This document shows, piece by piece, positions 37,153-46,236 of a DNA stretch of 64,000 bases (positions within the stretch are counted from its first letter, which is position 1; the number at the start of each line of letters is the position of its first letter). The stretch is from JBFONV01 sp040779335. Lineage in GTDB: Bacteria; Pseudomonadota; Gammaproteobacteria; Enterobacterales; Alteromonadaceae. The stretch spans positions 248,001-312,000 of the forward strand of contig JBFONV010000003.1 in the NCBI GenBank assembly GCA_040779335.1. Direction: 5' to 3'. The position numbers were made by a program, and so were the translations under genes. Below the pieces are notes generated by a model. That model was not told where the DNA came from and ran no database searches. It saw only the letters and a list, made by a program, of their open reading frames with translations.

Positions 37153-39600
37153 ATGAAACTTAACAAAATTATGACAGTGTGTGCACTGTCATTTACTGTC
37201 GTTGGTGCAATAACGACAAATGCTGCATGGGCTCAAAATATTTCAGGAAAAATCGTTAATTCATTAGGTCAAGCCATACCTAATGCGGAAATAAAAATAG
37301 CGAATGAAAAGCAGCGGTTCACAACGGATGAAAATGGTTTTTTTAGTATTACTAATGTATCTGCTGGCAAACTCGAGTTACATGTTAGCGCGGCACGGTA
37401 TAGCCATATCACTGAAATTCTTAATGTTGCAAAAAGCGATGTTTCAGGTATAGAGATAAAACTATCTCCAACGGTAATGGAAGTAATTGATGTTCATGCT
37501 ACGCCATTACATTCTTCGTCGATAGAATCAGCGTTGCCAGTTAACGTCTTGTCTGCGGACGAGCTACGTTTGAAGCAAGCTTCAACACTGGGTGAAACGT
37601 TAAAAAATGAAGTTGGTGTTCATTCTACTTACTATGGCCCAGTGGCAAGTAGTCCAATCATTAGAGGACTGGACGGCCCCCGCGTACTTATCACGCAAAA
37701 TGGTTTAGATGTTGGTGATGCCTCACGCGTAGGCCCTGACCATGTTGTTTCATCTGAAACAAGTACAGCCACACAAATTGAAGTGTTACGTGGACCTGCA
37801 ACTTTATTTTACGGTAGTGGCGCTATTGGTGGAGTAGTTAATGTTGTCGATAATCGCGTACCAACACATAGCGAGCAGCAACTTGATTATATGCTTAAGC
37901 ACAATGACGTCGCTGATGAAAATGAAGCATCTCTTAATCTTAATACTGGCAGTAAGAAAGTTGCGTTGCATTTAGATGGCTTTTGGCGCGAATCAAATGA
38001 TTATACGATCCCCGGTTTTGCTGAGCTCCCTGGTAGTCATAATGAGCAAGAAGAACATGATGACGACCATGAAGATGAACATGAGGAAGAAGGTGTAAAA
38101 GGCAAACTAGAAAATAGTGCGTCTAAATCTTCGGGCTTTACGGTTGGTGCAAGTTATTTACTAGATCAAGGGTTTATCGGTTTTTCTTATGGGAAAATGG
38201 ACCGTGAATATGGTGTGCCAGGGCACGGCCACGGTGACGAACATGACGAACAAGACGAACATGACGAAGAGGGTACTCGAGCGAAATTAAAACAAGATCG
38301 CTTTCAATTATTAAGTGATCTAGAGTTTGATGATGATGTGATTAGCCGTTTATCAAGTAAGTTTGCGTATACCGATTATCAACACCAAGAAATTGAAGAT
38401 GGAGAGCTTGGTACACAATTTAAAAATCAAATGCTCGAAGCACGCATAGATGCATACCATAACGAATACATGGGTTGGAAAGGCGCATGGACGTTCCATT
38501 ATAAACAATCTGACTTTGAAGCTATAGGTGAAGAAGCCTTTACTCCGCCATCAGAAACAGAGTCTGTTGCTTTAGCATGGTTAGAAGAAAAGCACTATGG
38601 TGATTTACTGGTACAACTTGGTCTACGAGTTGAGCATGTATCCTTAACTTCTCATGCTGAGCTTGAATTGCATGATGAACATGAAGAACTGGATGACCAT
38701 GAAGAAGCAACTCACTTTGAAGAGCAAAGCTTTAACCCTGTAAGTGCGTCAGTAGGCTTAGTTTGGGGTTATCAAACAGGTTATAATGTCGGTTTTTCTG
38801 CTGCGATGTCTCAACGTGCACCTTCTGCAGGTGAATTATTTTCAAATGGCGCTCATATTGGTACCAACACTTATGAAGTTGGAGCACTATATAATGTGCA
38901 TTACCATGATGATGATGGTTTAACTGAAATTGAGCTAACTGACCAAGATGTAGATATTGAAACTTCATACAGCTTAGATCTGACGTGGCGAAAATTTGAA
39001 GGTGATTTTGGTTTCGTTATTAGTGGTTTTTATAATAATATTGACGACTATTTCTATCAGCAAAATACCGGTTTGTTTGCTGAAGATAACCATGAACATG
39101 GTACTGATGAAGAAATGCTTGACGAAGACGAGCATCAAGAAGAGTTAGGTTTACCTATTTATGTTTATCAGCAAGGTAATGTTGATATGTATGGCTTTGA
39201 AAGTGAGCTGCTTTATCAATTTACTCCAAGCGTTAAAGTTAAAATTTTTGCTGATTATATTAGAGCTAAATTAAGTGATGGCGATAATCTACCAAGAATT
39301 CCACCAATGAGAATCGGTAGTGAAATAGATTATCAGGCTGATAATTATTCAGCAGCGTTAAGTATTAGTCATTATGCTAAGCAAAAAGATACCGCGCAAT
39401 TAGAATCAAGCACCAATGGTTATACTATGGTTGATGCAAACTTTAATTATTATCTTGATGGTATTGGTAATGACATGGTGTTATTTGTTAAAGGTGAAAA
39501 CCTGACAGATGAAGATGCTCGTGTTCATGCATCCTTCTTAAAAAATATCGCTCCACTACCAGGGCGAGCAATTAGCGTTGGTATTAGAGGCAGCTTCTAA
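37153..39600 (+). CDS. ZnuD-like TonB-dependent receptor with His/Asp/Glu-rich loops
   Basis: Outer-membrane receptor of about 815 residues. A signal peptide ends near NAAWA. A carboxypeptidase-regulatory-like beta domain (ISGKIVNSLGQAIPNAEIKI) follows, then the plug (IIRGLDGPRVLITQNGLDVGDAS, VEVLRGP-like IEVLRGPATLFYGSGAIGGVVNV) and a beta-barrel ending in Phe. Four barrel loops are very rich in His, Asp and Glu, near residues 296-315, 357-376, 507-526 and 646-665. Such loops are typical of the zinc receptor ZnuD. With the Zur-like operator upstream, zinc uptake is the best call; copper or nickel cannot be excluded. I chose the ATG at 37153; a TTG at 37138 is in frame. Confidence 0.88.
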   Translation: MKLNKIMTVCALSFTVVGAITTNAAWAQNISGKIVNSLGQAIPNAEIKIANEKQRFTTDENGFFSITNVSAGKLELHVSAARYSHITEILNVAKSDVSGIEIKLSPTVMEVIDVHATPLHSSSIESALPVNVLSADELRLKQASTLGETLKNEVGVHSTYYGPVASSPIIRGLDGPRVLITQNGLDVGDASRVGPDHVVSSETSTATQIEVLRGPATLFYGSGAIGGVVNVVDNRVPTHSEQQLDYMLKHNDVADENEASLNLNTGSKKVALHLDGFWRESNDYTIPGFAELPGSHNEQEEHDDDHEDEHEEEGVKGKLENSASKSSGFTVGASYLLDQGFIGFSYGKMDREYGVPGHGHGDEHDEQDEHDEEGTRAKLKQDRFQLLSDLEFDDDVISRLSSKFAYTDYQHQEIEDGELGTQFKNQMLEARIDAYHNEYMGWKGAWTFHYKQSDFEAIGEEAFTPPSETESVALAWLEEKHYGDLLVQLGLRVEHVSLTSHAELELHDEHEELDDHEEATHFEEQSFNPVSASVGLVWGYQTGYNVGFSAAMSQRAPSAGELFSNGAHIGTNTYEVGALYNVHYHDDDGLTEIELTDQDVDIETSYSLDLTWRKFEGDFGFVISGFYNNIDDYFYQQNTGLFAEDNHEHGTDEEMLDEDEHQEELGLPIYVYQQGNVDMYGFESELLYQFTPSVKVKIFADYIRAKLSDGDNLPRIPPMRIGSEIDYQADNYSAALSISHYAKQKDTAQLESSTNGYTMVDANFNYYLDGIGNDMVLFVKGENLTDEDARVHASFLKNIAPLPGRAISVGIRGSF

Positions 39601-39633
39601 GGTTGTTATTGTTAATACAAATCAATGAAAAAT

Positions 39634-39662
39634 AAAAAGGCGCTCATTGCGCCTTTCTTTAT
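39634..39662 (+). terminator. Intrinsic terminator after the zinc-type receptor gene
   Basis: AAAGGCGC (39636-39643) pairs perfectly with GCGCCTTT (39649-39656) around a five-base loop, followed by CTTTATT. It starts 35 bases after the receptor stop and closes the zinc-type transcription unit. Confidence 0.85.
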
Positions 39663-39697
39663 TGCGCAGCGAAATACGCGGTATAGATTTCGAATTT

Positions 39698-39919
39698 TTA
39701 TTCTAGTGGGATTTTATCTCTTGCCTGTGCTAAAGTCAGATCAGGAAAACGGCCTTAATATAAACGCTTGGCTTGTGCTTTGAATCGGTAGCGATATTGA
39801 AAACTTAACGACCTTGTTTGACTAACCCTAACGCTTAATCCATCACGATCACTTAACTCAAACCTTTTGGACTGTGGTTTGTTTAACAAAAACTTTAATT
39901 TAAAATGGCTTATCGTCAT
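39698..39919 (-). pseudogene. Tyrosine integrase N-terminal remnant (arm-binding domain)
   Basis: On the minus strand the frame reads MTISHFKLKFLLNKPQSK, RFELSDRDGLSVRV, QYRYRFKAQAKRLY, a TAA stop at 39755-39757, then, still in frame, GRFPDLTLAQARDK and a second stop at 39698-39700. This matches the DUF4102-type arm-binding domain of phage and island integrases, in which KxLxLGxYPDxSLAxAR is conserved. The in-frame TAA sits where a leucine is expected. The catalytic domain is absent, so this is a relic of a past integration. The open frame extends to 39982 on the 5' side without family resemblance. No tRNA gene is present nearby. Confidence 0.8.
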
Positions 39920-40046
39920 ATTGTGTCTTAGAAAAACCGCTTTATTGGGGACACACAAGGGTACACAAACAAGATAAAACACTAGCTATTAATAAAATAT
40001 AAAAAATACCTTAGCTAATAACAAAGTAACTAATAGATTGTTTTAC

Positions 40047-41513
40047 ATGGATAAAATGAAACACGACTCTTCTTCTCAAAACACTGAAAACCAGCCATCA
40101 ATTCTCTGGCACGATTATGAAACTTGGGGGGTATCGCCAAAATACGATAAACCGTCACAATTTGCGGGTATTCGCACTGATTTAGCGTTAAATATTATTG
40201 GTGAGCCGGAAATGTTTTATTGTCAGCCACCGCAAGATTATTTACCACATCCTGAAGCCTGTTTGATCACCGGTATCACGCCACAAAAAGCGCTGAGCGA
40301 AGGTTTGTGTGAAGCGGAGTTTGCTCAACGTATTCAAGAACTTTTTTGTCAGCCCAACACTTGTGTTGCCGGTTACAATAACATTCGCTTTGATGATGAA
40401 GTGACGCGTTATCTTTTCTTTCGTAATTTTTATGATCCCTACGCCCGCGAATGGCAAAATGGTAATAGTCGTTGGGATATTATTGACATGGTTAGAGCCT
40501 GTTATGCTCTTCGACCCGAAGGTATTGAATGGCCTGTTAACGAAAATGGTCAGGTAAGCTTTCGTTTAGAGTTACTGACAAAAGCCAATGGCATTAGCCA
40601 TGAAGCAGCGCACGACGCGATGAGTGATGTTTATGCCACTATAGCCATGGCCAAGTTAATCAAAGAAAAGCAACCTAAGCTTTATGAATTTATTTTCAAT
40701 TTAAAGAACAAGAAGCAAGTTGCCGAACTTATTGACGTTTATAACATGACACCAATTGTTCATACTTCGAGTAAAGTATCGTCAGAGCATGGCTGCACCA
40801 GTTGGTTCGCACCGATAAGTTATCACCCCACCAATAAGAATGCGGTGATAGCGGTTGATTTAGCGAAAGATCCACAACCTTTGTTTGAACTGTCCAGTGA
40901 AGAAATCAAAACACGGTTGTATACCCGACATGATGAACTTGCTGATGATAAACAACCTATTCCAGTTAAGTTAATTCATATTAATAAATGCCCAGTTGTT
41001 GCTCCTGCAAAAACCTTATTGCCTGAAAATGCCCAACGCTTAGCGATCCCACGCGAATTATGTTTGCAACATTTAGCGCAGATTAAAGCGCATTTAGAAC
41101 TTCGGGATAAATTAAGTGAAGTATTTGTCGACACCTATGAGCAAGATGAAACCATTGACGCTGAACATTCATTGTATGCGGGTGGATTTTTCTCAACCAG
41201 TGATAAAGCGCAAATGGAGATATTAGTAAAGTTGCCGCCAGAACAACTAGGAACACATCCATTTCAGTTTCAGGACAGTCGCTTAACCACGTTGCTGTTT
41301 AGGTATAGAGCAAGAAATTACCCGTTAACCTTAACCAACGACGAGCAGTTACAGTGGCAGCAATATTGTAATAACAAGTTGCAATATGGCGGTAAAGGGA
41401 TCTTGAGTGCTGAAGAATTTATGCTGAAACTCGAAAATTTAGCCTATGAAAACGAAAGTAACGAACAAAAAATGAGAATATTAAAAGCCTTATTTCAGTA
41501 CGTTCAATCATAG
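40047..41513 (+). CDS. sbcB: Exodeoxyribonuclease I
   Basis: 3'-5' single-strand DNA exonuclease of the DEDDh class used in recombination and mismatch repair. The first metal motif is HDYETWG, followed by the YNNIRFDDEVTRYLF segment and the HDAMSDVYAT motif with the catalytic His and Asp. The ExoI SH3-like and C-terminal helical domains follow. The length (about 488) suits the family. I prefer the ATG at 40047; a TTG nine bases upstream is in frame. The integrase relic lies immediately upstream on the other strand. Confidence 0.95.
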   Translation: MDKMKHDSSSQNTENQPSILWHDYETWGVSPKYDKPSQFAGIRTDLALNIIGEPEMFYCQPPQDYLPHPEACLITGITPQKALSEGLCEAEFAQRIQELFCQPNTCVAGYNNIRFDDEVTRYLFFRNFYDPYAREWQNGNSRWDIIDMVRACYALRPEGIEWPVNENGQVSFRLELLTKANGISHEAAHDAMSDVYATIAMAKLIKEKQPKLYEFIFNLKNKKQVAELIDVYNMTPIVHTSSKVSSEHGCTSWFAPISYHPTNKNAVIAVDLAKDPQPLFELSSEEIKTRLYTRHDELADDKQPIPVKLIHINKCPVVAPAKTLLPENAQRLAIPRELCLQHLAQIKAHLELRDKLSEVFVDTYEQDETIDAEHSLYAGGFFSTSDKAQMEILVKLPPEQLGTHPFQFQDSRLTTLLFRYRARNYPLTLTNDEQLQWQQYCNNKLQYGGKGILSAEEFMLKLENLAYENESNEQKMRILKALFQYVQS

Positions 41514-41671
41514 TCGTTGTCACATCGGCTTTTATTATAAAAACTGTCGATGAAATATGCGCAAAACTAGCTACGTTAAGTAAATTTTTCAAGAGAAGTT
41601 GTTTTATCAATAAGTCACTGACGCAATATTTAACTCATTATGCTGAGCCGGAGATCCACTCACTTAATAAT

Positions 41672-42814
41672 ATGCCAACATCCTTAATGTTTGAGCATGT
41701 TTTAGTGATCCCCGCGTATAAAGAAGATTTGTCATTTATCAAGCGTTATTTTGAGTCATCGCTTGCACGGTTAAATGTCTTAATTATTCTAGTCATTAAT
41801 CAGCCAGAAACAGATGAAAACAAGCAGCCACAAGTGCAATTGCACCGCAATGTGCTAGCACTTGGAACTAAGGTTTGGCAGCAGGATAATTTATCGCTAC
41901 TAGCAATCAAGCAAAGTAACACCCAGATATTACTAGTTGATCGTTTTACCTTTGCAATCCCCGTAAAGCAGGGCGTCGGTTTAGCGCGAAAAGTAGGGTG
42001 TGATCTTGCTGCTTCATTAATTAATCAAAACCTTGTTCAATCACCTTGGATCCATTCAAGTGATGCTGATACTCAACTACCGGATGACTATTTTAATGCG
42101 CCCCAACACGTTGAAAAAAATGCAGTAGCGGGGTGTTATAACTTTATTCATCAAAGTAACGACGCCGTTATTGATAGCGCTAATCAGCAATACGAACATG
42201 CGTTAAGATATTATGTAAACGGTTTACGCTACGCTGGTTCACATTATGCGTTTTTTACTATCGGTAGCATTCTCACTTTTAATGTTATCGCTTATGCAAA
42301 AGTAAGAGGTTTTCCAAAAAGAAGTGCTGGCGAAGATTTTTATTTACTGAATAAGTTAGCAAAATTAGGGCAAGTGGCATTTTTCGAAAAAACGACTCTA
42401 GTGATAGAAGCACGAACGTCAGATAGAGTACCTTTTGGCACAGGGCCTGCGGTCAGTAAAATTATCGCATTGAACGCAGAAAACAAGCCTTATTGCTACT
42501 ATCATCCCGATATTTTTGATTTACTCAAACAGGCATTAACCGCATTTAAAACCTTATGGGGAAATTTAACCACACTCGATAACTGGTATGCTGAATTGCC
42601 TGATAGCTTAGTGATCATTTTTAAAGAGTTGGATTTGCATACTTTTATCGACAAACATCAAACCTCTACTCAAGGGCAATTTAACAAACAACTGATTGTT
42701 TGGTTTGATGCCTTTAAAACTCTAAAATTTATCCATTCAGCACGGGATCATTTTTATCCTGATATTGCGTTAGATAAAGCCATTGCAATGTCATCTTTTA
42801 GCCACAATCGTTAA
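41672..42814 (+). CDS. Glycosyltransferase family 2-like protein, start uncertain
   Basis: Protein of at least 380 residues with a GT-A-type fold signature: HVLVIPAYKED at the N-terminus, SSDADTQLPDDYF as the metal/nucleotide-binding DxD region, GSILTFNVIAYAKVRGFPKRSAGEDFYLLNKL as acceptor-side motif, and RTSDRVPFGTG. The sugar and acceptor are unknown. The frame stays open about 210 bases upstream of this ATG but contains no ATG, GTG or TTG; it reads LTQYLTHYAEPE just before, which looks like protein. The ATG at 41672 has no good ribosome binding site (GGAG is 18 bases away), while AAGAGAAG at 41591 would suit a non-canonical ATC at 41606. The true N-terminus may therefore be longer. Confidence 0.75.
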   Translation: MPTSLMFEHVLVIPAYKEDLSFIKRYFESSLARLNVLIILVINQPETDENKQPQVQLHRNVLALGTKVWQQDNLSLLAIKQSNTQILLVDRFTFAIPVKQGVGLARKVGCDLAASLINQNLVQSPWIHSSDADTQLPDDYFNAPQHVEKNAVAGCYNFIHQSNDAVIDSANQQYEHALRYYVNGLRYAGSHYAFFTIGSILTFNVIAYAKVRGFPKRSAGEDFYLLNKLAKLGQVAFFEKTTLVIEARTSDRVPFGTGPAVSKIIALNAENKPYCYYHPDIFDLLKQALTAFKTLWGNLTTLDNWYAELPDSLVIIFKELDLHTFIDKHQTSTQGQFNKQLIVWFDAFKTLKFIHSARDHFYPDIALDKAIAMSSFSHNR

Positions 42815-42862
42815 CGAATTACTCCTTAACGAAAAATATATCAACAAGTTTTAGCCGTTGTT

Positions 42863-43912
42863 TTACGAGTAAGGTTCGCCGGTAGGAGACTTTACTACAT
42901 AAAACAGGCAGTCATTTTGGGCAATTTTTTTGTTGGTTGTAGCCATAAAAATTCTGATATTAACTGCACATATTAATTGGTTATCCCGAGTATCAAAATA
43001 ATCATTTAGTACGTTATTCTTTTTGTCATCGAGTAATTCCAGATTATCTAAGCCTCTTTCGTCGAGCCATCCAAGCATTTGTCCCTGAATAGCACTGCCG
43101 TAGTTAAATTGTTCAATGGTCGATTTCAATGTAACCCCCGCATAACCTTCATCATGCGCGGCATAATCTAGGTTGACGTCGGGTTTAGTTTTTAACCTTA
43201 ACGGACGATAGATAACTTCAACGGTTTTTTGCTGATGGCTGCTAGTTATATCAAGGTGAGAACTGATCCGTTTTATGCCTTCAAAAGCCACCTCATGTGA
43301 TTGTTCGTCATTACTGCCACCACACTCAATGGTTATAGTTGGACAGTTAAAGTTTTGTTCCATTAATGCGCCAAGGCGGAAAGAGGATAAAATCATAGTC
43401 TGGCAAAAATACGAAGCCAGTGATAAGCCATCGGTGGTAATAATCGGGCTTACCGCAAACGCAGGTCCATACCCCGAAGTATTATGCAAATCGACTACCG
43501 CTTCAGGAGACACCTCATTTATGGCATGAGTGATTAAGTTTGCACGTTGATAATAACTGGTATTTTGCGTGCTACCAAAGCATCGATTTAAATCCAAACC
43601 ACCAGTAATATATCTATTGCTAAATAGTGGATGTGCGCTTGCGGCTTCGATAGAAGCGATAATAATGCGAATGTTGGTTTCCGGCGTAGGACATTTGCTG
43701 TCTTCGGTTAGCCAGCGATGCAGCGCAATTAACCCAGACGGCTCATTTCCGTGCAGCAACGTGGTGATAACACGAGTTCTGCTTGGATCCTTTCCTGAAA
43801 TATCAATTACGGTAGGACCCGTTAACGACAATAGAAACTGGTTAAAATCGGCTTTTAAGGTTAATAAATCCGGATCTGATAGGTAATTTATTTCATTAAA
43901 ATCTATGTCCAT
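42863..43912 (-). CDS. M14-type zinc amidohydrolase (succinylglutamate desuccinylase/aspartoacylase-like)
   Basis: Zinc enzyme of about 349 residues resembling AstE and aspartoacylase. Zinc-ligand motif HGNEPSG, substrate-binding DLNRCFG (usually DLNRxFP), DLHNTSGYGP with the third zinc ligand region, and TIECGG with the probable catalytic Glu are all present. Such enzymes remove acyl groups from N-acyl amino acids. I chose the ATG at 43912, preceded by GGGAAAG and overlapping the stop of the upstream ligase gene by 10 bases. An in-frame start at 43984 would lie deeper inside that gene. The coupling suggests that the ligase product or a related amide is its substrate. Confidence 0.85.
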   Translation of the reverse strand: MDIDFNEINYLSDPDLLTLKADFNQFLLSLTGPTVIDISGKDPSRTRVITTLLHGNEPSGLIALHRWLTEDSKCPTPETNIRIIIASIEAASAHPLFSNRYITGGLDLNRCFGSTQNTSYYQRANLITHAINEVSPEAVVDLHNTSGYGPAFAVSPIITTDGLSLASYFCQTMILSSFRLGALMEQNFNCPTITIECGGSNDEQSHEVAFEGIKRISSHLDITSSHQQKTVEVIYRPLRLKTKPDVNLDYAAHDEGYAGVTLKSTIEQFNYGSAIQGQMLGWLDERGLDNLELLDDKKNNVLNDYFDTRDNQLICAVNIRIFMATTNKKIAQNDCLFYVVKSPTGEPYS

Positions 43913-45471
43913 GATCTTTCCCATGTTGCAACAGGCTGACAGCTTCGACTTTGTTTGATGTAGTGCTGAACTAATTGCTGACATGCTGTATTTTTATCAG
44001 TGTATTGTTCTAGTGTTTTAAGGGTACGTTTTTGCCATATGGCGCCAGTAACACCTTCGTTTAATCGCTGTTCAATAATTCCTAAAAAGTAATCGGCTTC
44101 GTTAGTTTCAACGCCAAGCGATAATAATCCAGCTTTTGCAGCCGGTAACAGCGCGGCGATAACCTCGCCAATCTTGGCTTCTTTCGGATGATGTTTGTTT
44201 TTTAATGGCCAAAGTATTTTCGCGTCTAAACCATGCTGTGCTGCCCTATAAAAATTGTATTCGGCAAATCGAAACGGAACCTTTGCAATAAGTTCATCAA
44301 TATTTTCACTTATACCAACAGCGAGTCCGATAGCAAACGCTGCATTGGCAACCATGTCTAGACTAGTAGGGCCTGCAGGTATAGCCCTAAATTCAATACG
44401 AATATGGCCATTACCATGATTACAAAATACTGGTCTGTGCCATGGCCAAATTGTCCCTACGTGCAGAGACAACTCATCTAATGCAGGGATCTTGTGGCTA
44501 TCATTTTCATTAAATACTTCTGGAATAATCGGCGGATAAAGCGCTACTGCTTCAGCAAATAATTCCCAAGGACCATTTCTTAGCCAACCATGTCCAAAAT
44601 TCACTCTCGTTGGCTCTTGCCATTGCATATTGTCGCGCAATCGAATATCTAAAGACTGTTTAAACAGTGTTATGCGTGTTTCGTCCCAGACTCTATTACC
44701 TAAAAATATGCCTGAATTTGCTGAGATTGCAGCTACTAACGGGGCGGTTATTTGGGCCGCATTAAAGATATCTTTAAACCTTTGTGGTTTTACCATTAAG
44801 TGAACTTGAAATGAGGTATTAGCGCCTTCGGCTGATATGTCAGAAAAATCAACAGAGACAGGCTCTTCACCATTAATATTAACCTTAAAGTTTTCGCCTC
44901 GTTGCTGGTGGAGTTTTTTAGATAAACAGTGATAGCGTGCAATATCGCTCATATATTGGCTATTGAGGTGCTCTTTTCTCAGTGTTGGTAATATACCGAC
45001 TGGCACAACATTGATATTGTGTTGACTGGCAACCCTTTCCAAATAGGTTGTTTTTAATAATATTTCATTCCGTAAATGGGTAAAAGGCGTGCCATTTTGA
45101 TCGAATGCGCTAAGGTTGAGTTCTAAATTATATTGATTAAGCTCCGGTTGAAACTGTTCATCTTTAAGTGCATCAAGCAGCAATTGATTGCTTAAACTTA
45201 CTTCGCCGTTATCATCAACCAGATACATTTCTAGCTCAGCACCAATTTTCATTGGTTCATCACCAAAATTAGGTAACGCAATAATTTCTTTAAGTTGCTC
45301 TAGCTGCTGATAGATTTTTTGTTGAAATAATATGTAATCATTTTCAGTATATTTTAACTTTGAAATATTCTTACCCATAAACATCAGATCCATAATCAGC
45401 TCATGTCTTAAGCTTGTCACAATTTTGCTGTAATACTCATTGATTGAGGTCAAATTTTGGGTGGAAAGCAA
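43903..45471 (-). CDS. GCS2-type glutamate-cysteine ligase/carboxylate-amine ligase
   Basis: ATP-dependent ligase of up to 522 residues related to the GCS2 family. Signatures are KIGAELEMYLVDDNGEV, YNLELNLSAF, NTSFQVHLMVKP, FGHGWLRNGP and the C-terminal HIRIEFRAIPAGPT. Such enzymes join the carboxyl of glutamate or a similar acid to an amine. It is not the classical GshA form, so its substrate may differ from cysteine. The start is unsure: the TTG at 45471 has GGGA upstream, but ATGs about 75-90 bases downstream are also possible. It is the first gene of a two-gene operon with an M14 amidohydrolase. Confidence 0.82.
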   Translation of the reverse strand: MLSTQNLTSINEYYSKIVTSLRHELIMDLMFMGKNISKLKYTENDYILFQQKIYQQLEQLKEIIALPNFGDEPMKIGAELEMYLVDDNGEVSLSNQLLLDALKDEQFQPELNQYNLELNLSAFDQNGTPFTHLRNEILLKTTYLERVASQHNINVVPVGILPTLRKEHLNSQYMSDIARYHCLSKKLHQQRGENFKVNINGEEPVSVDFSDISAEGANTSFQVHLMVKPQRFKDIFNAAQITAPLVAAISANSGIFLGNRVWDETRITLFKQSLDIRLRDNMQWQEPTRVNFGHGWLRNGPWELFAEAVALYPPIIPEVFNENDSHKIPALDELSLHVGTIWPWHRPVFCNHGNGHIRIEFRAIPAGPTSLDMVANAAFAIGLAVGISENIDELIAKVPFRFAEYNFYRAAQHGLDAKILWPLKNKHHPKEAKIGEVIAALLPAAKAGLLSLGVETNEADYFLGIIEQRLNEGVTGAIWQKRTLKTLEQYTDKNTACQQLVQHYIKQSRSCQPVATWERSWT

Positions 45472-45643
45472 AAATAAATCCCAAAAGTTAATAACCTCTA
45501 GAATAATTAACCAAGATCGCTATTTTGAGGAGAGAGTTAAATCCATTTTAAAGTGTTGTAATGTTGCTGCTTGGGCAAGTAATAAGAAAGACGTTTACTA
45601 TCAACTATACTAGTTGCTTAAAAGAGCGAGGTTTATTTTAGGC

Positions 45644-45673
45644 ATAAAAAAAGGAAAACGTTATTCGTTTTCC
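45644..45673 (-). terminator. Intrinsic terminator of the cold-shock gene
   Basis: GGAAAACG (45653-45660) and CGTTTTCC (45666-45673) form an eight-base stem with a TTATT loop. Read on the minus strand it is followed by a run of T (A-run at 45644-45652 on the plus strand). It lies 55 bases past the cold-shock stop. Confidence 0.88.
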
Positions 45674-45727
45674 TCTTTGAGGTCTGCTAATTTACACTAG
45701 TTGCGGGGTAAACCGCATAATGTAAAT

Positions 45728-45937
45728 TTAGATTGCAGTGATATTGTCAGCTTGTGGACCTTTCTGACCTTGTGATACTGCAAACTGTACTTTTTGACCT
45801 TCAGCTAAAGTTTTAAAACCATCGCCTGAAATTGCAGAGAAATGTGCGAATACGTCTGGACCTGATTCTTGTTCGATGAAACCAAAGCCTTTAGACTCGT
45901 TGAACCATTTAACGGTACCAGTAGTTACGTTAGACAT
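45728..45937 (-). CDS. CspA-family cold-shock protein
   Basis: RNA/DNA-binding OB-fold protein of 69 residues. RNP1 reads KGFGFIEQ and RNP2 reads VFAHFSAI, with the family start MSNVTTGTVKWFNESKG and ending GPQADNITAI. It acts as an RNA chaperone. I chose the ATG at 45937, with AGGA upstream, over an in-frame ATG at 45982 that would add 15 atypical residues. It is a single-gene unit with its own promoter, a leader of about 150 bases and a terminator, as usual for csp genes. Confidence 0.96.
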   Translation of the reverse strand: MSNVTTGTVKWFNESKGFGFIEQESGPDVFAHFSAISGDGFKTLAEGQKVQFAVSQGQKGPQADNITAI

Positions 45938-46120
45938 AATTATTATCCTATCTTTTAAGAGTATTTGTTGCGCCTTTAACAAGGCAATGTTGCTGGAAGT
46001 ATTGCGGTTACTTATAAAAAACAGGACGAGGTAAACATTGAAACTTCGAAATGGTATGTAATAAATATTCGGTGCACTTTCAAACTGAGTGAATTATATA
46101 CACTCCTATTTTAAAGTAAA
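45938..46120 (-). promoter_or_regulatory. Cold-shock gene promoter and long 5' leader
   Basis: On the minus strand a perfect -10 TATAAT (46098-46093) follows a -35-like TTTACT (46120-46115) with 16 bases between. Transcription should begin near 46086, giving a leader of about 150 bases before the start codon. Long structured leaders of this size control cspA-type messages by temperature. I did not find an exact cold-box match by eye, so cold control is inference from gene family and layout. Confidence 0.7.
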
Positions 46121-46236
46121 GACATTTATAATGTTTTTCGATATGTGGACATTAACTGGTACTCAGTAGTGTAGCAAAATGAGTCGTTCTCATATAAATT
46201 GATAACTGTATTTCAATCTTTTGAGTAGCCTATTTT

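Noticed and set aside
42808..42832. Perfect repeat TCGTTAA/TTAACGA at the end of the glycosyltransferase gene.
   Set aside because: Overlaps the stop codon, AT-rich with an 11-base loop and no T-run; no evidence of function.
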